From positions 56,790-120,789 of the forward strand of contig PASN01000007.1 in NCBI GenBank assembly GCA_002711995.1: a stretch of 64,000 nt of DNA, written 5' to 3'. The notes beneath the pieces were generated by a model that ran no database searches, was not told where the DNA came from, and saw nothing but the letters and a program-made list of their open reading frames with translations. A program made the position numbers and the translations under genes. The first letter of the stretch is position 1. The number at the start of each line of letters is the position of its first letter. Shown here one piece after another: positions 8,507 to 16,565 of this stretch. The DNA is from Halobacteriovoraceae bacterium. GTDB lineage: Bacteria; Bdellovibrionota; Bacteriovoracia; Bacteriovoracales; Bacteriovoracaceae.

Positions 8507-10093
8507 ATGATTAGCGCAAATGATGTAGCCTTAAGCTTTGGTGGAAAAAAGCTATTTGAAGACGTAAACATTAAATTTACTCCTGGTAACTGCTATGGCC
8601 TGATTGGGGCCAATGGAGCGGGAAAGTCGACTTTTATAAAGTTGCTTTCAGGAGATCTTGAACCTCAAAATGGCAAGATAAACATAAATGAAGGGGCCAG
8701 GCTTTCAGTATTGAAGCAGGATCACTTTGCTTATGACGACTGTGAAGTTTTGCAGACCGTTTTGATGGGCAACGAGAGACTTTTTCATATCATGAAAGAA
8801 AAAGACGCTCTTTACGCCAAAGAAGACTTTTCTGATGAAGACGGGGTAAAGGCCTCTGAGCTTGAAGCCGAATTTGCTGAAATGAACGGCTGGGAAGCTG
8901 AGAGTGAGGCGGCCGTTTTACTTTCAGGTTTAGGTCTTGGTGAAGAGTACCTTAATAGAATAATGAAGGACCTTACTGGTTCTGAAAAGGTTAAGGTTTT
9001 ACTAGCTCAAGCTCTTTTTGGTTCACCTGATGTTCTTTTACTGGATGAGCCTACCAACCACCTTGATATTAAAGCTATTCAGTGGCTTGAAAAATTTTTA
9101 ATGAATTTTGAGAACACTGTAATTGTGGTTTCTCACGATAGACACTTTCTTAATAAAGTATGCACACACATTGCTGACATCGACTTTGGAAAAATCACTA
9201 GCTACGCTGGCAACTACGACTTTTGGAGAAAATCCAGCGAGCTAGCAATGAAGCTGAGAAGTAATGAAAGAAAGAAGGCCGAGGACAAGGCGCAGGAGCT
9301 TAAAAACTTTATTCAAAGGTTTAGCGCCAATGCTTCAAAGTCCAAGCAGGCCACTTCCAGACAAAAGCAATTGGAAAAACTTCAAATTGATGACCTTCCC
9401 GTGTCCAATAGAAAGTATCCATTTGTGCACTTTGAGCCAAAGCGTGAAGTGGGTAAAGAAGTTCTTTCTGTAAACGGCATCTCTAAAACCATTGATGGAG
9501 AAAAGATTTTGGACAATGTTAGCTTCACAGTTAACAAAGGAGACAAAATCGTCTTTTTAGGACCTAACGACACTGCTAAAACTGTGTTGTTCGAAATTTT
9601 AATGGGTGAGATGGAGCCAGACTCTGGGACTTTCACTTGGGGTGTGACCACTAGCCAATCATATTTTCCAACTGACAACTCCAAATATTTTGAATCTGGA
9701 GAGCACGATCTTGTTAACTGGCTAAGACAGTATTCAGAAGATCAACATGAAACATTCCTTAGAGGTTTTCTTGGAAAGATGCTTTTCTCAGGTGAAGAGG
9801 CATTGAAAAAAACCAATGTCCTTTCTGGTGGAGAGAAAGTGCGTTGCATGCTTTCTAAGATGATGCTTTCCGGAGCAAATGTTCTTGTTATGGATGGCCC
9901 GACCAACAACTTGGATTTGGAGAGTATTACAGCTGTGAACGAAGGACTTATTAGATACAGTGGGACGTTGCTGTTCACATCCCACGATCACGAGTTTATT
10001 CAAACGGTTGCTAATAGAATTATCGACCTAGATAAGAAGGTAGTGGAGGATAAGTACTCCACTTACGATGAATACTTAGGTCTTGAGGCCTAG
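8507..10093 (+). CDS. ybiT: ABC-F ATPase, YbiT type, with degenerate second ATP site
   Basis: The 528-aa protein has two ABC domains and no membrane segments, as in ribosome-associated ABC-F factors. Overall it resembles E. coli YbiT, including linker phrases such as FSANASKSKQATSRQKQ. NBD1 has intact Walker A GANGAGKST (K40) and Walker B LLLDEPTNHLD. NBD2 keeps the signature LSGGEKVR, but its Walker A reads G352-P-N-D-T-A357-K358-T, losing the glycine before lysine, and its Walker B reads M-D463-G464-P-T, so the catalytic glutamate is glycine. The NBD1 signature is also weak (L156-T-G-S-E160), as it is in YbiT. One composite ATP site (NBD1 Walker motifs plus NBD2 signature) should therefore be active and the other probably dead. 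Family members bind the ribosomal E site and influence translation; the specific role here is unknown. Confidence 0.9.
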   Translation: MISANDVALSFGGKKLFEDVNIKFTPGNCYGLIGANGAGKSTFIKLLSGDLEPQNGKININEGARLSVLKQDHFAYDDCEVLQTVLMGNERLFHIMKEKDALYAKEDFSDEDGVKASELEAEFAEMNGWEAESEAAVLLSGLGLGEEYLNRIMKDLTGSEKVKVLLAQALFGSPDVLLLDEPTNHLDIKAIQWLEKFLMNFENTVIVVSHDRHFLNKVCTHIADIDFGKITSYAGNYDFWRKSSELAMKLRSNERKKAEDKAQELKNFIQRFSANASKSKQATSRQKQLEKLQIDDLPVSNRKYPFVHFEPKREVGKEVLSVNGISKTIDGEKILDNVSFTVNKGDKIVFLGPNDTAKTVLFEILMGEMEPDSGTFTWGVTTSQSYFPTDNSKYFESGEHDLVNWLRQYSEDQHETFLRGFLGKMLFSGEEALKKTNVLSGGEKVRCMLSKMMLSGANVLVMDGPTNNLDLESITAVNEGLIRYSGTLLFTSHDHEFIQTVANRIIDLDKKVVEDKYSTYDEYLGLEA

Positions 10094-10410
10094 CGAGCTC
10101 TTTTTGAAGTGTTGTTATTGGCAACACTTACTTTAAGAGTTCTACCATCAAGTTGTTTGCCGTTGAGTGACTTTATTGCCTTGGCGGCGTCTTCCTTGTT
10201 TGGCATTTGAACAAAACCAAAGCCTTTCTTAAGCTGGGTTTTTTCATCTCTCATAAGTTTTACTCTTCTTACTTTGCCAAACTTTCTAAATAGATCTCTT
10301 ACGCCAATTTCATCTTTTTTATAGTTCAGGTTGCCAATATAGACTGTGGCGCCCTCATAGTCTTTTTCAAGGAATGTAAATTTGGTGTCTGCTAGTGTTT
10401 TCTTTTTCAT
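10090..10410 (-). CDS. RRM-domain RNA-binding protein
   Basis: The 106-aa protein consists of one RNA recognition motif with short charged tails. RNP2 is VYIGNL (residues about 22-27) and RNP1 is KGFGFVQM (about 62-69), separated by the usual helix and strand. The basic C-terminus (NNNTSKRAR) could help RNA binding. Bacterial single-RRM proteins of this size occur in cyanobacteria and proteobacteria, and some are cold-inducible; their targets are mostly unknown. The last codons overlap the end of the convergent ABC-F gene by 4 nt, so the two share their termination region. A typical start is used with no competing ATG. Confidence 0.9.
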   Translation of the reverse strand: MKKKTLADTKFTFLEKDYEGATVYIGNLNYKKDEIGVRDLFRKFGKVRRVKLMRDEKTQLKKGFGFVQMPNKEDAAKAIKSLNGKQLDGRTLKVSVANNNTSKRAR

Positions 10411-10500
10411 AATGCCCTTCAGGTATGTGCTTAATTGCGAGGCGTCAATGTAGCGCCAAAGCTAGCGGAAGGCCATTATATACTTAAACTTATGCCAAAA

Positions 10501-11589
10501 TTACGCGATATTTTGCGATTTTTGGTACGCCATCGGCATCTCGATGCAAAAAGTGGTGTTGTTAAGTGGTTTAATAAGCTTAACTTCTCCGTCCATCCTG
10601 TTGATGAGTTTTTTTGTAATACTTAGACCAATGCCAGTGCCTTCAGACCTTTGTTTGGTAGTAAAGAAAGGATCCATTACTTTAGAGGCTATTTGAGGCC
10701 TAATACCATGTCCTGTGTCCACAATGTGAATCATGGCACGGCCTTGCTCTTCTTTGGCCGTGATTTTAAGCTGCTTTAGAGGCATCTCCTTCATGGCATG
10801 TCTTGAGTTGTTAATGAGGTTTAGCAATGACTGTCCAAAGTCTGTAGGACGCGCGTTAATGCAAAGTGATTTATCAACATCAACGAAAACATCAATTTGG
10901 TCTTTTTTAAGTTGGTGACGACAAAGAGCCAGGCTTTCCTCCACCAACTCAGACACACTACAGGTTCTGGCCTTTTCACTAGAGCTTTCTCTTGAGAGAT
11001 TTTTCATACTCTGAATAATTGAAGTGATCCTGCCGATAGTATTATTAATTTTGGATAGTTGGGCGAATGCCTTAGGGTCGTCATACCCTTTTTTTACAAG
11101 TGATCTCCTCAATAGGCTAGTTTGCCCTTCAATTATGGTGAGAGGATTGTTCACCTCGTGAGCAATTGTGCCGGCCACTTCACCTATTGTGGCGAGTTTT
11201 GCAGCTTGAACCAATGCTTGCTGCGCCTTTTTATTTTCGGTGATGTCTTGAATTTGTGAGATAAAAAAGCTGGGAGTGTTATCTTCTCTTATTAGAGAAA
11301 CTGTTAGTAGGGCATAAATTGTAGACCCGTTTTTATGATAATATCTTTTTTCTATTTGATATGAATCTCTTTTTCCAGACAGGCATTCTTTGAGCAGATC
11401 AAGGTCAGCATTAAGGTCATCAGGGTGGGTTAGCTTTTGAAAATCAATTGAAAGGAGTTCTTCCTTAGTGTAACCCAAAATCTTGCTAAGGGACGCATTT
11501 GAATCCAGCCATTTTCCATCAGGGGCAACTAGGGCCATACCTATTGAGGAATGAGTGAAAGCTGATTTAAAGAGTGAATCCTGTCCCAT
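10501..11589 (-). CDS. Soluble PAS-domain sensor histidine kinase
   Basis: The 362-aa protein has no transmembrane segment. Residues about 5-118 form a PAS domain (SIGMALVAPDGKWLDSNASL, then the PAC-like end FFISQIQDITENKKA). A HisKA region follows with the H-box AGTIAHEVNNPLT, in which H144 is the phospho-acceptor. The HATPase_c core shows the N-box LLNLINNSRHAMKEM, the G1 box DTGHGI, the F-box FFTTK and the G2 box SEGTGIGLSI. No receiver domain is fused and no response regulator gene is adjacent, so it is an orphan kinase whose partner lies elsewhere. The PAS ligand cannot be read from sequence. Its upstream region contains a phased palindrome repeat (11626-11646) that may be regulatory. 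Confidence 0.93.
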   Translation of the reverse strand: MGQDSLFKSAFTHSSIGMALVAPDGKWLDSNASLSKILGYTKEELLSIDFQKLTHPDDLNADLDLLKECLSGKRDSYQIEKRYYHKNGSTIYALLTVSLIREDNTPSFFISQIQDITENKKAQQALVQAAKLATIGEVAGTIAHEVNNPLTIIEGQTSLLRRSLVKKGYDDPKAFAQLSKINNTIGRITSIIQSMKNLSRESSSEKARTCSVSELVEESLALCRHQLKKDQIDVFVDVDKSLCINARPTDFGQSLLNLINNSRHAMKEMPLKQLKITAKEEQGRAMIHIVDTGHGIRPQIASKVMDPFFTTKQRSEGTGIGLSITKKLINRMDGEVKLIKPLNNTTFCIEMPMAYQKSQNIA

Positions 11590-11625
11590 TTTTTTTTCTC
11601 CGTATCAACATATTTTGTTGTGTCC

Positions 11626-11646
11626 TCTTAAGAATTTCTTAAGAAT
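11626..11646. promoter_or_regulatory. Tandem TCTTAAGAAT repeat, candidate operator
   Basis: The 10-base word TCTTAAGAAT occurs at 11626-11635 and again at 11637-11646, exactly 11 bp apart, about one DNA turn. Each copy contains the palindrome TTCTTAAGAA or nearly so. The site lies between the divergent histidine kinase gene and the small gene at 11751. Phased palindromic half-sites of this kind are typical of dimeric repressor or activator binding, but no regulator is identified. Confidence 0.4.
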
Positions 11647-11750
11647 CATTGTATACCAATATGAATCAAAGTTGTTTGAGGAAATTTATTCCGTAAAGGG
11701 GACGGCATGGGATATGCAGTACTTATCTGTGCTTAAAAAAGGAGTAACAT

Positions 11751-11888
11751 ATGGAAAATGTTAAAAAGCCAGTGCGAAAGACTGAGAAAGATAGAAAAAG
11801 AGAGCACAGAAACATCAAAGACGAAGATATCAAAAGACCTAAAAAAGGTAGAGGAAACACTGATTACAGAGGCTCTGACGAGATTTAG
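11751..11888 (+). CDS. 45-aa highly charged basic protein, unknown function
   Basis: This short gene begins MENVKKPVRKTEKDRKREH and ends NTDYRGSDEI. It has an excellent ribosome binding site (AAAGGAG, 5 nt before the ATG), which is the main evidence that it is real. About a third of the residues are Lys or Arg, with Asp/Glu interspersed, no hydrophobic stretch and no cysteine, so it is probably a disordered nucleic-acid- or ribosome-associated protein; this last point is inference. It sits alone between the histidine kinase (divergent) and the large secreted protein at 12024, and is followed by a stable hairpin at 11918-11943. I recognise no family. Confidence 0.6.
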   Translation: MENVKKPVRKTEKDRKREHRNIKDEDIKRPKKGRGNTDYRGSDEI

Positions 11889-11917
11889 AAAAGAATAAAT
11901 TGCGCAAAAACTTTTGA

Positions 11918-11943
11918 CAGTGGGGACTGTAAAGTCTTCACTG
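11918..11943 (+). terminator. 11-bp hairpin with GTAA tetraloop downstream of small gene
   Basis: CAGTGGGGACT pairs with AGTCTTCACTG around a GTAA (GNRA) tetraloop. As RNA all eleven positions pair, two of them G-U. It lies 29 nt after the small gene stop and 80 nt before the next start. There is no U-run after it, so it may be a processing or stability hairpin rather than an intrinsic terminator. Confidence 0.45.
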
Positions 11944-12023
11944 CTCATACCTCAGACTTAAGATTCCCTTTAAAGTTTAAGTATTAATAAATAAAAAACA
12001 GCTTTTTATTCTAAGGGATCTTT

Positions 12024-14078
12024 ATGAGCGCCAACAATCTTTTTAAGTCCGCCTCTTTTGCAGTGATGTTATCAGTCACTTTTAATACTGTTGCAATGCC
12101 TGCCTATGCGCAGAGCACTGGTCAGGAACAGGTGAAAACTCAGCTTTTTAGCACTGCAAACTCTCAGCTTTATCAAGCACAGCAGCTTCTCAATACACGA
12201 GATGGTGGTGATAAGGCCTACGAGCTCCTTAGAGACTTGCTAAAAAATGATGACACAATTAACGAAGTTTCTAGAAAGAAAATTCAAATGGCCGCTAATA
12301 GCATTGAGAATTATAGAGACGGAAACTTTTTAACAAGACTATTGAATACAAAAAGATTTAAGGAGAGACCATACCTTAAAGCAAGACACTTGCTTGCGGA
12401 AGCAATCATGGACTCTAGAGTTGCTTTAAACGAATCAAGTGACTCCGAAATTTTGTTCGTTGAAAAACTTCTGAAAAATTATTTTTACCCAGGACACCCT
12501 GACAAGGTGGAGATTCACTACCCATCAACATCTGAGTTTGCTTTTAAAACATGGGCATACACTAAAGAGAACATGTATCGCGCAAAAGTTGGTGAGTCTA
12601 CAGAGTCAGTTGATGGCAATGCTCAAAGTCATTCCCCATCAAACGCTGGTATGGGGATGAACCAGCCTGATATTCTAGGTTTGCCAGAAGTGGGTGAGGC
12701 CCCTGAAGATGAAGAGGCATGGCTTGAATTTATGGAGGGGCTTGCCACCTCCGCTGCAGAACTTGCTCAAATTAAAAGTGAATATGGACAAATCCAGCAT
12801 AGAGTAATGAATAGGTATCTTTACCAGTCGATGCTTATGCAGGCAATTGCTGAGCCTGGCTCTGCTATTGTTGATCCTCAGCTGCAAGAATTTTTAAAAT
12901 CGGTTCGAGTTGAAATTGATCTTGGCGACACAGCTGAGGTAACTGAAGAAGAAGTTATTGCTTATAAAGATCAATTAGGTGAGGGAATTGTTAACTCAAG
13001 CGATGATGAGCTATCAATAAACCTTTCAAAGCTATATGAACTTGATAGACCAGGATCTATTTCAAACCTTAGCCTTCAAGTAAAAAAACAAAAGGACGAG
13101 GGTGATAGAACCTCTCTGTCTGTGATCTCTAGTGTGTCAGGTGAAGACCTGATGTTTATTAGACTTATGCAAGTTGTGGCCGTTGGACTTAAAGACGGTC
13201 GTGAAATGAGAACAAGCAAGGCCGGAGTATTTACGATAAGCGTAATTGACAAAATCTTTGATACTTTGGCATCTTGGTCCAGCTCAATTAGAGGAAGCCA
13301 ACCAGCATCCGCTTCTTTGGCCGGAAAAGCCATTAATGCTTTAAGAGCTCTCGGTGGTGGCATTTTTAAAATTCCTCAGAATGTCTTTGACAATATTGCA
13401 TCTCTTGGACAAAGCAAGATTGGGAAGAAAGTCCTTGATAAAATTAATAGCAATAAGACCATTCAAAATGGAAACTTAATGAAAGGTCTTGTGGCACTTG
13501 GCGTTATCGCTGAAGTAACCACTGCGGCAATAGAGTATCAGTATATTGAAACAAGAAAGGAAAGACTTGATCACATAAGTGAAACCTCTACAAGAGTCGC
13601 GGCAACAATGACTTATCTAGTGCCGGTCGTGGGACAGGTAGCTGCGGTTGTTGATCTTTCACATATGGTTATGGGCACTGGACTTGAAACAGCAGACTTC
13701 TACCGTGGGATAGTAACACTATCCAAGTACGCAACACTTGCATACTACGGAGAGTCGCCAACAACAATTGCTCTATCTAAGCTTGAAGTGTTTTACAACT
13801 TACCTAGAAACAATGTTTACCTTGAGCGTCATGGAGCTTGGATTGAAAACAAAGAGGATGCAGAGGCAAGACAAGTTGATCTGTTCCTAGAAATGGAAGA
13901 AATCACTCGCAACAACCTTATCCTTCTATATAGAGCTCATAGAAGTCTTGATAGGGGAGCTAACAATGACTTTGGTGAAAGAATTTATGTATACTCTAAT
14001 CAATATGAATCTAATCTAGAGATGATGCATCAGACTGAGCAAGAGATCATAAAAGAACTTGAGAAGTATCAAGACTAA
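12024..14078 (+). CDS. Large exported protein of unknown function
   Basis: The 684-aa product starts with a signal peptide (MSANNLFKSASFAVMLSVTF, cleavage probably after AYAQS near residue 30). The mature part is mostly helical and acidic in its first half, rich in Gln, Glu and Ser, with a low-complexity stretch around residues 195-235. A more hydrophobic segment near residues 490-560 (VALGVIAEVTTAAIEYQY and MTYLVPVVGQVAAVVDL) could insert in a membrane or form a hydrophobic core. There are no cysteines suggesting a metal site, and no motif I can assign. It stands alone between two hairpins and has its own AGGGATC region before ATG. A periplasmic or surface location is supported; any function would be a guess. 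Confidence 0.8.
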   Translation: MSANNLFKSASFAVMLSVTFNTVAMPAYAQSTGQEQVKTQLFSTANSQLYQAQQLLNTRDGGDKAYELLRDLLKNDDTINEVSRKKIQMAANSIENYRDGNFLTRLLNTKRFKERPYLKARHLLAEAIMDSRVALNESSDSEILFVEKLLKNYFYPGHPDKVEIHYPSTSEFAFKTWAYTKENMYRAKVGESTESVDGNAQSHSPSNAGMGMNQPDILGLPEVGEAPEDEEAWLEFMEGLATSAAELAQIKSEYGQIQHRVMNRYLYQSMLMQAIAEPGSAIVDPQLQEFLKSVRVEIDLGDTAEVTEEEVIAYKDQLGEGIVNSSDDELSINLSKLYELDRPGSISNLSLQVKKQKDEGDRTSLSVISSVSGEDLMFIRLMQVVAVGLKDGREMRTSKAGVFTISVIDKIFDTLASWSSSIRGSQPASASLAGKAINALRALGGGIFKIPQNVFDNIASLGQSKIGKKVLDKINSNKTIQNGNLMKGLVALGVIAEVTTAAIEYQYIETRKERLDHISETSTRVAATMTYLVPVVGQVAAVVDLSHMVMGTGLETADFYRGIVTLSKYATLAYYGESPTTIALSKLEVFYNLPRNNVYLERHGAWIENKEDAEARQVDLFLEMEEITRNNLILLYRAHRSLDRGANNDFGERIYVYSNQYESNLEMMHQTEQEIIKELEKYQD

Positions 14079-14091
14079 ATAACTTCATTGT

Positions 14092-14111
14092 CCCCACCCT
14101 TAAGGGTGGGG
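14092..14111 (+). terminator. Perfect 8-bp GC-rich palindromic hairpin
   Basis: CCCCACCC, loop TTAA, GGGTGGGG: a perfect GC-rich palindrome 13 nt after the stop of the large secreted protein and followed by a pyrimidine-rich CCCCCCTCCTTCT tract rather than a T-run. It probably ends or protects that transcript. A T-run (AATTTTT) is found only about 27 nt further on. Confidence 0.5.
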
Positions 14112-14189
14112 GTCTATAACCACCCCCCCTCCTTCTAATTTTTGCCAATAGGCGATTGTTTGAGTATGTATTAAAGAAAAGGAAGGGGT

Positions 14190-15425
14190 ATGGACGCACT
14201 AATTACCAACGACGCCACAGTTTTAGGCCTGCTATTCTTAGTTCTAGGCACAGTTTTTTACACAGAAACTCTTGATCGATTCGCAAAATTTTACGCAGTT
14301 GTACCTGCTCTTTTGCTTTGCTATTTCATCCCCGGAATTATGAATTCAATTGGCCTTATTGATGGTGAAAGTTCCAAGCTTTACTATGTTGCATCTAGAT
14401 ATCTACTCCCTGCAACCCTTGTTTTACTTACATTGGGAGCCGATCTTCCTGGTGTTTTCAAGTTAGGCCCAAAGGCCTTAATTATGTTCTTAACTGGAAC
14501 TCTGGGGATTATTCTTGGAGGACCTGTGGCAATCCTATTCACTAAAACCCTTTTTCCGGAAATGTTCGCTGAGATGGGAGCTGAACAGATGTGGCGTGGC
14601 ATGACTACGGTGGCGGGGTCATGGATTGGCGGGGGGGCCAATCAGGCCAGCATGAAAGAGATTTTCGAAGTGTCTGATCAGGCCTTTTCAATATTTGTTG
14701 TAGTGGACATTATGGTGGCCAATGTATGGATGGCCGTCCTTTTAATCCTCGCTGGAAGGAGTGCCAAGGTGGATAAAGCTTTTAAAGCGGACACCGCAGC
14801 GATATTTGATCTAAAAGATAGATTGGAAAAGATACAAAAAGAAAATCAAAAAACTCCTTCCACACAAAACCTAATGATAATTGCTGCGGTTGGATTTGTT
14901 CTTACTGGCCTTGCCCATTTAATTGCGGACAATGTCGCTCCGTTTATAAAAACTAATTATCCGGAGCTTTCAAGGTTTAGTCTTACGAGCTCATTCTTCT
15001 GGCTGATCGTTAGCGCCACCACATTCGGTGTCGCGCTATCTTTCACTAAAGCAAGAAAGCTAGAGTATTATGGAGCAAGTAGAGTCGGAAGTGTGATGCT
15101 TTATGTGCTTATTGCGACGATAGGAATGCACATGAATGTAACTGAGATTTTTAGCCATCCTGGTTTATTTATAATTGGCTTTGTTTGGATGCTCTTCCAC
15201 GCAGTTTTAATGCTTGGAGTTGGAAGACTTATCAAAGCACCTCTGTTTTTTATCGCTGTAGGCTCCCAGGCCAATGTTGGAGGTGCGGCCTCAGCTCCAG
15301 TAGTAGCTAGTGTCTTTCACCAATCGTTGGCGTCTGTGGGTGTTCTTCTTGCAGTGCTTGGCTACGTATTGGGGACATATGGGGCGTGGCTCTGCGCTCA
15401 GCTCATGCGTTGGGCGGCCGTTTAA
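14190..15425 (+). CDS. DUF819 integral membrane protein (YjcL-like)
   Basis: The 411-aa protein has about 11 hydrophobic segments and the recognisable DUF819 pattern, including the conserved WIGGGANQASMKEIF segment (about residues 145-159) and a second glycine-rich segment GSQANVGGAASAPVVAS near the C-terminus. The inverted resemblance between the two halves suggests a transporter-like fold, and the family is thought to be a permease of unknown substrate. The ribosome binding site AAGGAAGGGG precedes the ATG. It is monocistronic: a hairpin lies upstream and the JmjC gene is convergent downstream, with only 9 nt between the ends. Confidence 0.85.
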   Translation: MDALITNDATVLGLLFLVLGTVFYTETLDRFAKFYAVVPALLLCYFIPGIMNSIGLIDGESSKLYYVASRYLLPATLVLLTLGADLPGVFKLGPKALIMFLTGTLGIILGGPVAILFTKTLFPEMFAEMGAEQMWRGMTTVAGSWIGGGANQASMKEIFEVSDQAFSIFVVVDIMVANVWMAVLLILAGRSAKVDKAFKADTAAIFDLKDRLEKIQKENQKTPSTQNLMIIAAVGFVLTGLAHLIADNVAPFIKTNYPELSRFSLTSSFFWLIVSATTFGVALSFTKARKLEYYGASRVGSVMLYVLIATIGMHMNVTEIFSHPGLFIIGFVWMLFHAVLMLGVGRLIKAPLFFIAVGSQANVGGAASAPVVASVFHQSLASVGVLLAVLGYVLGTYGAWLCAQLMRWAAV

Positions 15426-15434
15426 ATTTTAGGC

Positions 15435-16424
15435 CTAAACATTTTTGACGAGATTAAGTGAGTTTAAGAACTTTAAAAATGATATGCCCTCAATTGAGGA
15501 CTTAAGTGAATCAAGAGGTTCTAGATTAACTAGGCCTCTAATAATCTCTAGCTCTAGAGCTTTTGTAAATTTAAATAGCTTCTCCGGGGTGTAAATCAGG
15601 ATATGCTCGCCTGAGTCTTCCACGTTAAAAATATTCTTATAGTTTAGAACAATTAATTGAGAAGGGTTAAACTTACTCATTCTTTTGGGCGGCTGACAGT
15701 TATTTAAATTGGCCAGTTGTGCTTTCTTATGTAGCTCTTCAATGATCTTTTCTTTATTTGAAATGCAGAATTTAAAGAACTCTTCAGTTTGGAGTCCTTT
15801 TAAAGATTTCTCTAAGAACTGCTCATTCAGATCAATAGGCTGGCCTTGCAACTCCAGGGATTTTGCTATGAAGTCTGCAAGTCCAATTTTGGGAATGGAA
15901 AACGCCAGGTGTATGGATTCTTCATGTGAGATGGCCTCATGCTCCATACCCTGTGGCAGGTAGAAGGCCATGCCTTTTTCTAGCTTGAATTCCTTGTCGC
16001 CTAGGGTCCAAGTCTTTGAACCACTTAACTGTATGATCAAAATATCGTAATTGTCTGAATGCTTGCTTAGTGCCTGAATACCGTTTGCAGAAAAGTATAA
16101 ATTACACCTACATATGCAGTTATACTTTAGAGATAAGGCACCACAAATAGTGTCGATTAGGCCAGAGCCATGTTGAACATCCATTACCCTGAAACTGAAC
16201 TGGTTATTTAGCGCTTCCTCTTTTAAGTTTTTTAGCTCAATTGGATGTAGGAATGTTTTAAATCCACCATTGAGGAGCTTTTGTACCTTATGGTCTTGAT
16301 TAATAACTATAGAGTCGAGCAGGCCGTCAGTTGACAATTGATTTTGAAAGGAGCCATCATAATCGTATAGTTCAAGTCTTTCAGGTGTAAATCTGGATAT
16401 ATAGTTGTTCAGTGTTGAAAACAT
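15435..16424 (-). CDS. JmjC/cupin-type 2-oxoglutarate oxygenase
   Basis: The 329-aa protein matches the Cupin_4/JmjC group that includes ribosomal protein hydroxylases and peptide oxygenases. The iron site is visible: H122-S-D124 (ALSKHSDNYD) and the distal H162 in LPQGMEHEAIS, placed after the typical strand ILIIQLSGSKTWTLG. The C-terminal 60 residues (from about 270) look like a small winged-helix module, as in ROXA-type proteins. Family members hydroxylate amino-acid side chains with Fe(II), O2 and 2-oxoglutarate. The position at the edge of an island with YcaO, radical SAM and HTTM genes suggests that a peptide or protein substrate is encoded nearby, but this is inference. It is divergent from the 16566 gene across an inverted repeat. 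Confidence 0.78.
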   Translation of the reverse strand: MFSTLNNYISRFTPERLELYDYDGSFQNQLSTDGLLDSIVINQDHKVQKLLNGGFKTFLHPIELKNLKEEALNNQFSFRVMDVQHGSGLIDTICGALSLKYNCICRCNLYFSANGIQALSKHSDNYDILIIQLSGSKTWTLGDKEFKLEKGMAFYLPQGMEHEAISHEESIHLAFSIPKIGLADFIAKSLELQGQPIDLNEQFLEKSLKGLQTEEFFKFCISNKEKIIEELHKKAQLANLNNCQPPKRMSKFNPSQLIVLNYKNIFNVEDSGEHILIYTPEKLFKFTKALELEIIRGLVNLEPLDSLKSSIEGISFLKFLNSLNLVKNV

Positions 16425-16485
16425 TTAATTAAAATCTATTTGTGGCCTACAGGCCCTTAATAACAATTAATTGTCTGTTACATGA

Positions 16486-16510
16486 CCTCATAAGTAAAAT
16501 CTTAATGAGG
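16486..16510. promoter_or_regulatory. Inverted repeat between divergent genes
   Basis: CCTCAT-AAG and CTT-A-ATGAGG form an almost perfect inverted repeat (9 paired positions with one bulged A) around a TAAAAT centre. It lies in the 117-nt divergent gap between the JmjC gene and the HTTM pair, where a shared operator would be expected. Confidence 0.35.
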
Positions 16511-16565
16511 TTAAATTTTATTAATAGCAAGGGGCGTTTTTATTAAACCACAGGTCATTAAAAAT

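Noticed and set aside
10435..10626. 63-aa frame on the plus strand
   Set aside because: It runs antisense into the histidine kinase gene, has no ribosome binding site and no protein-like features.
11914..11942. TTGACA at 11914 as a -35 box
   Set aside because: At 17 nt spacing the -10 would be TTCACT, too poor; the bases are part of the tetraloop hairpin.
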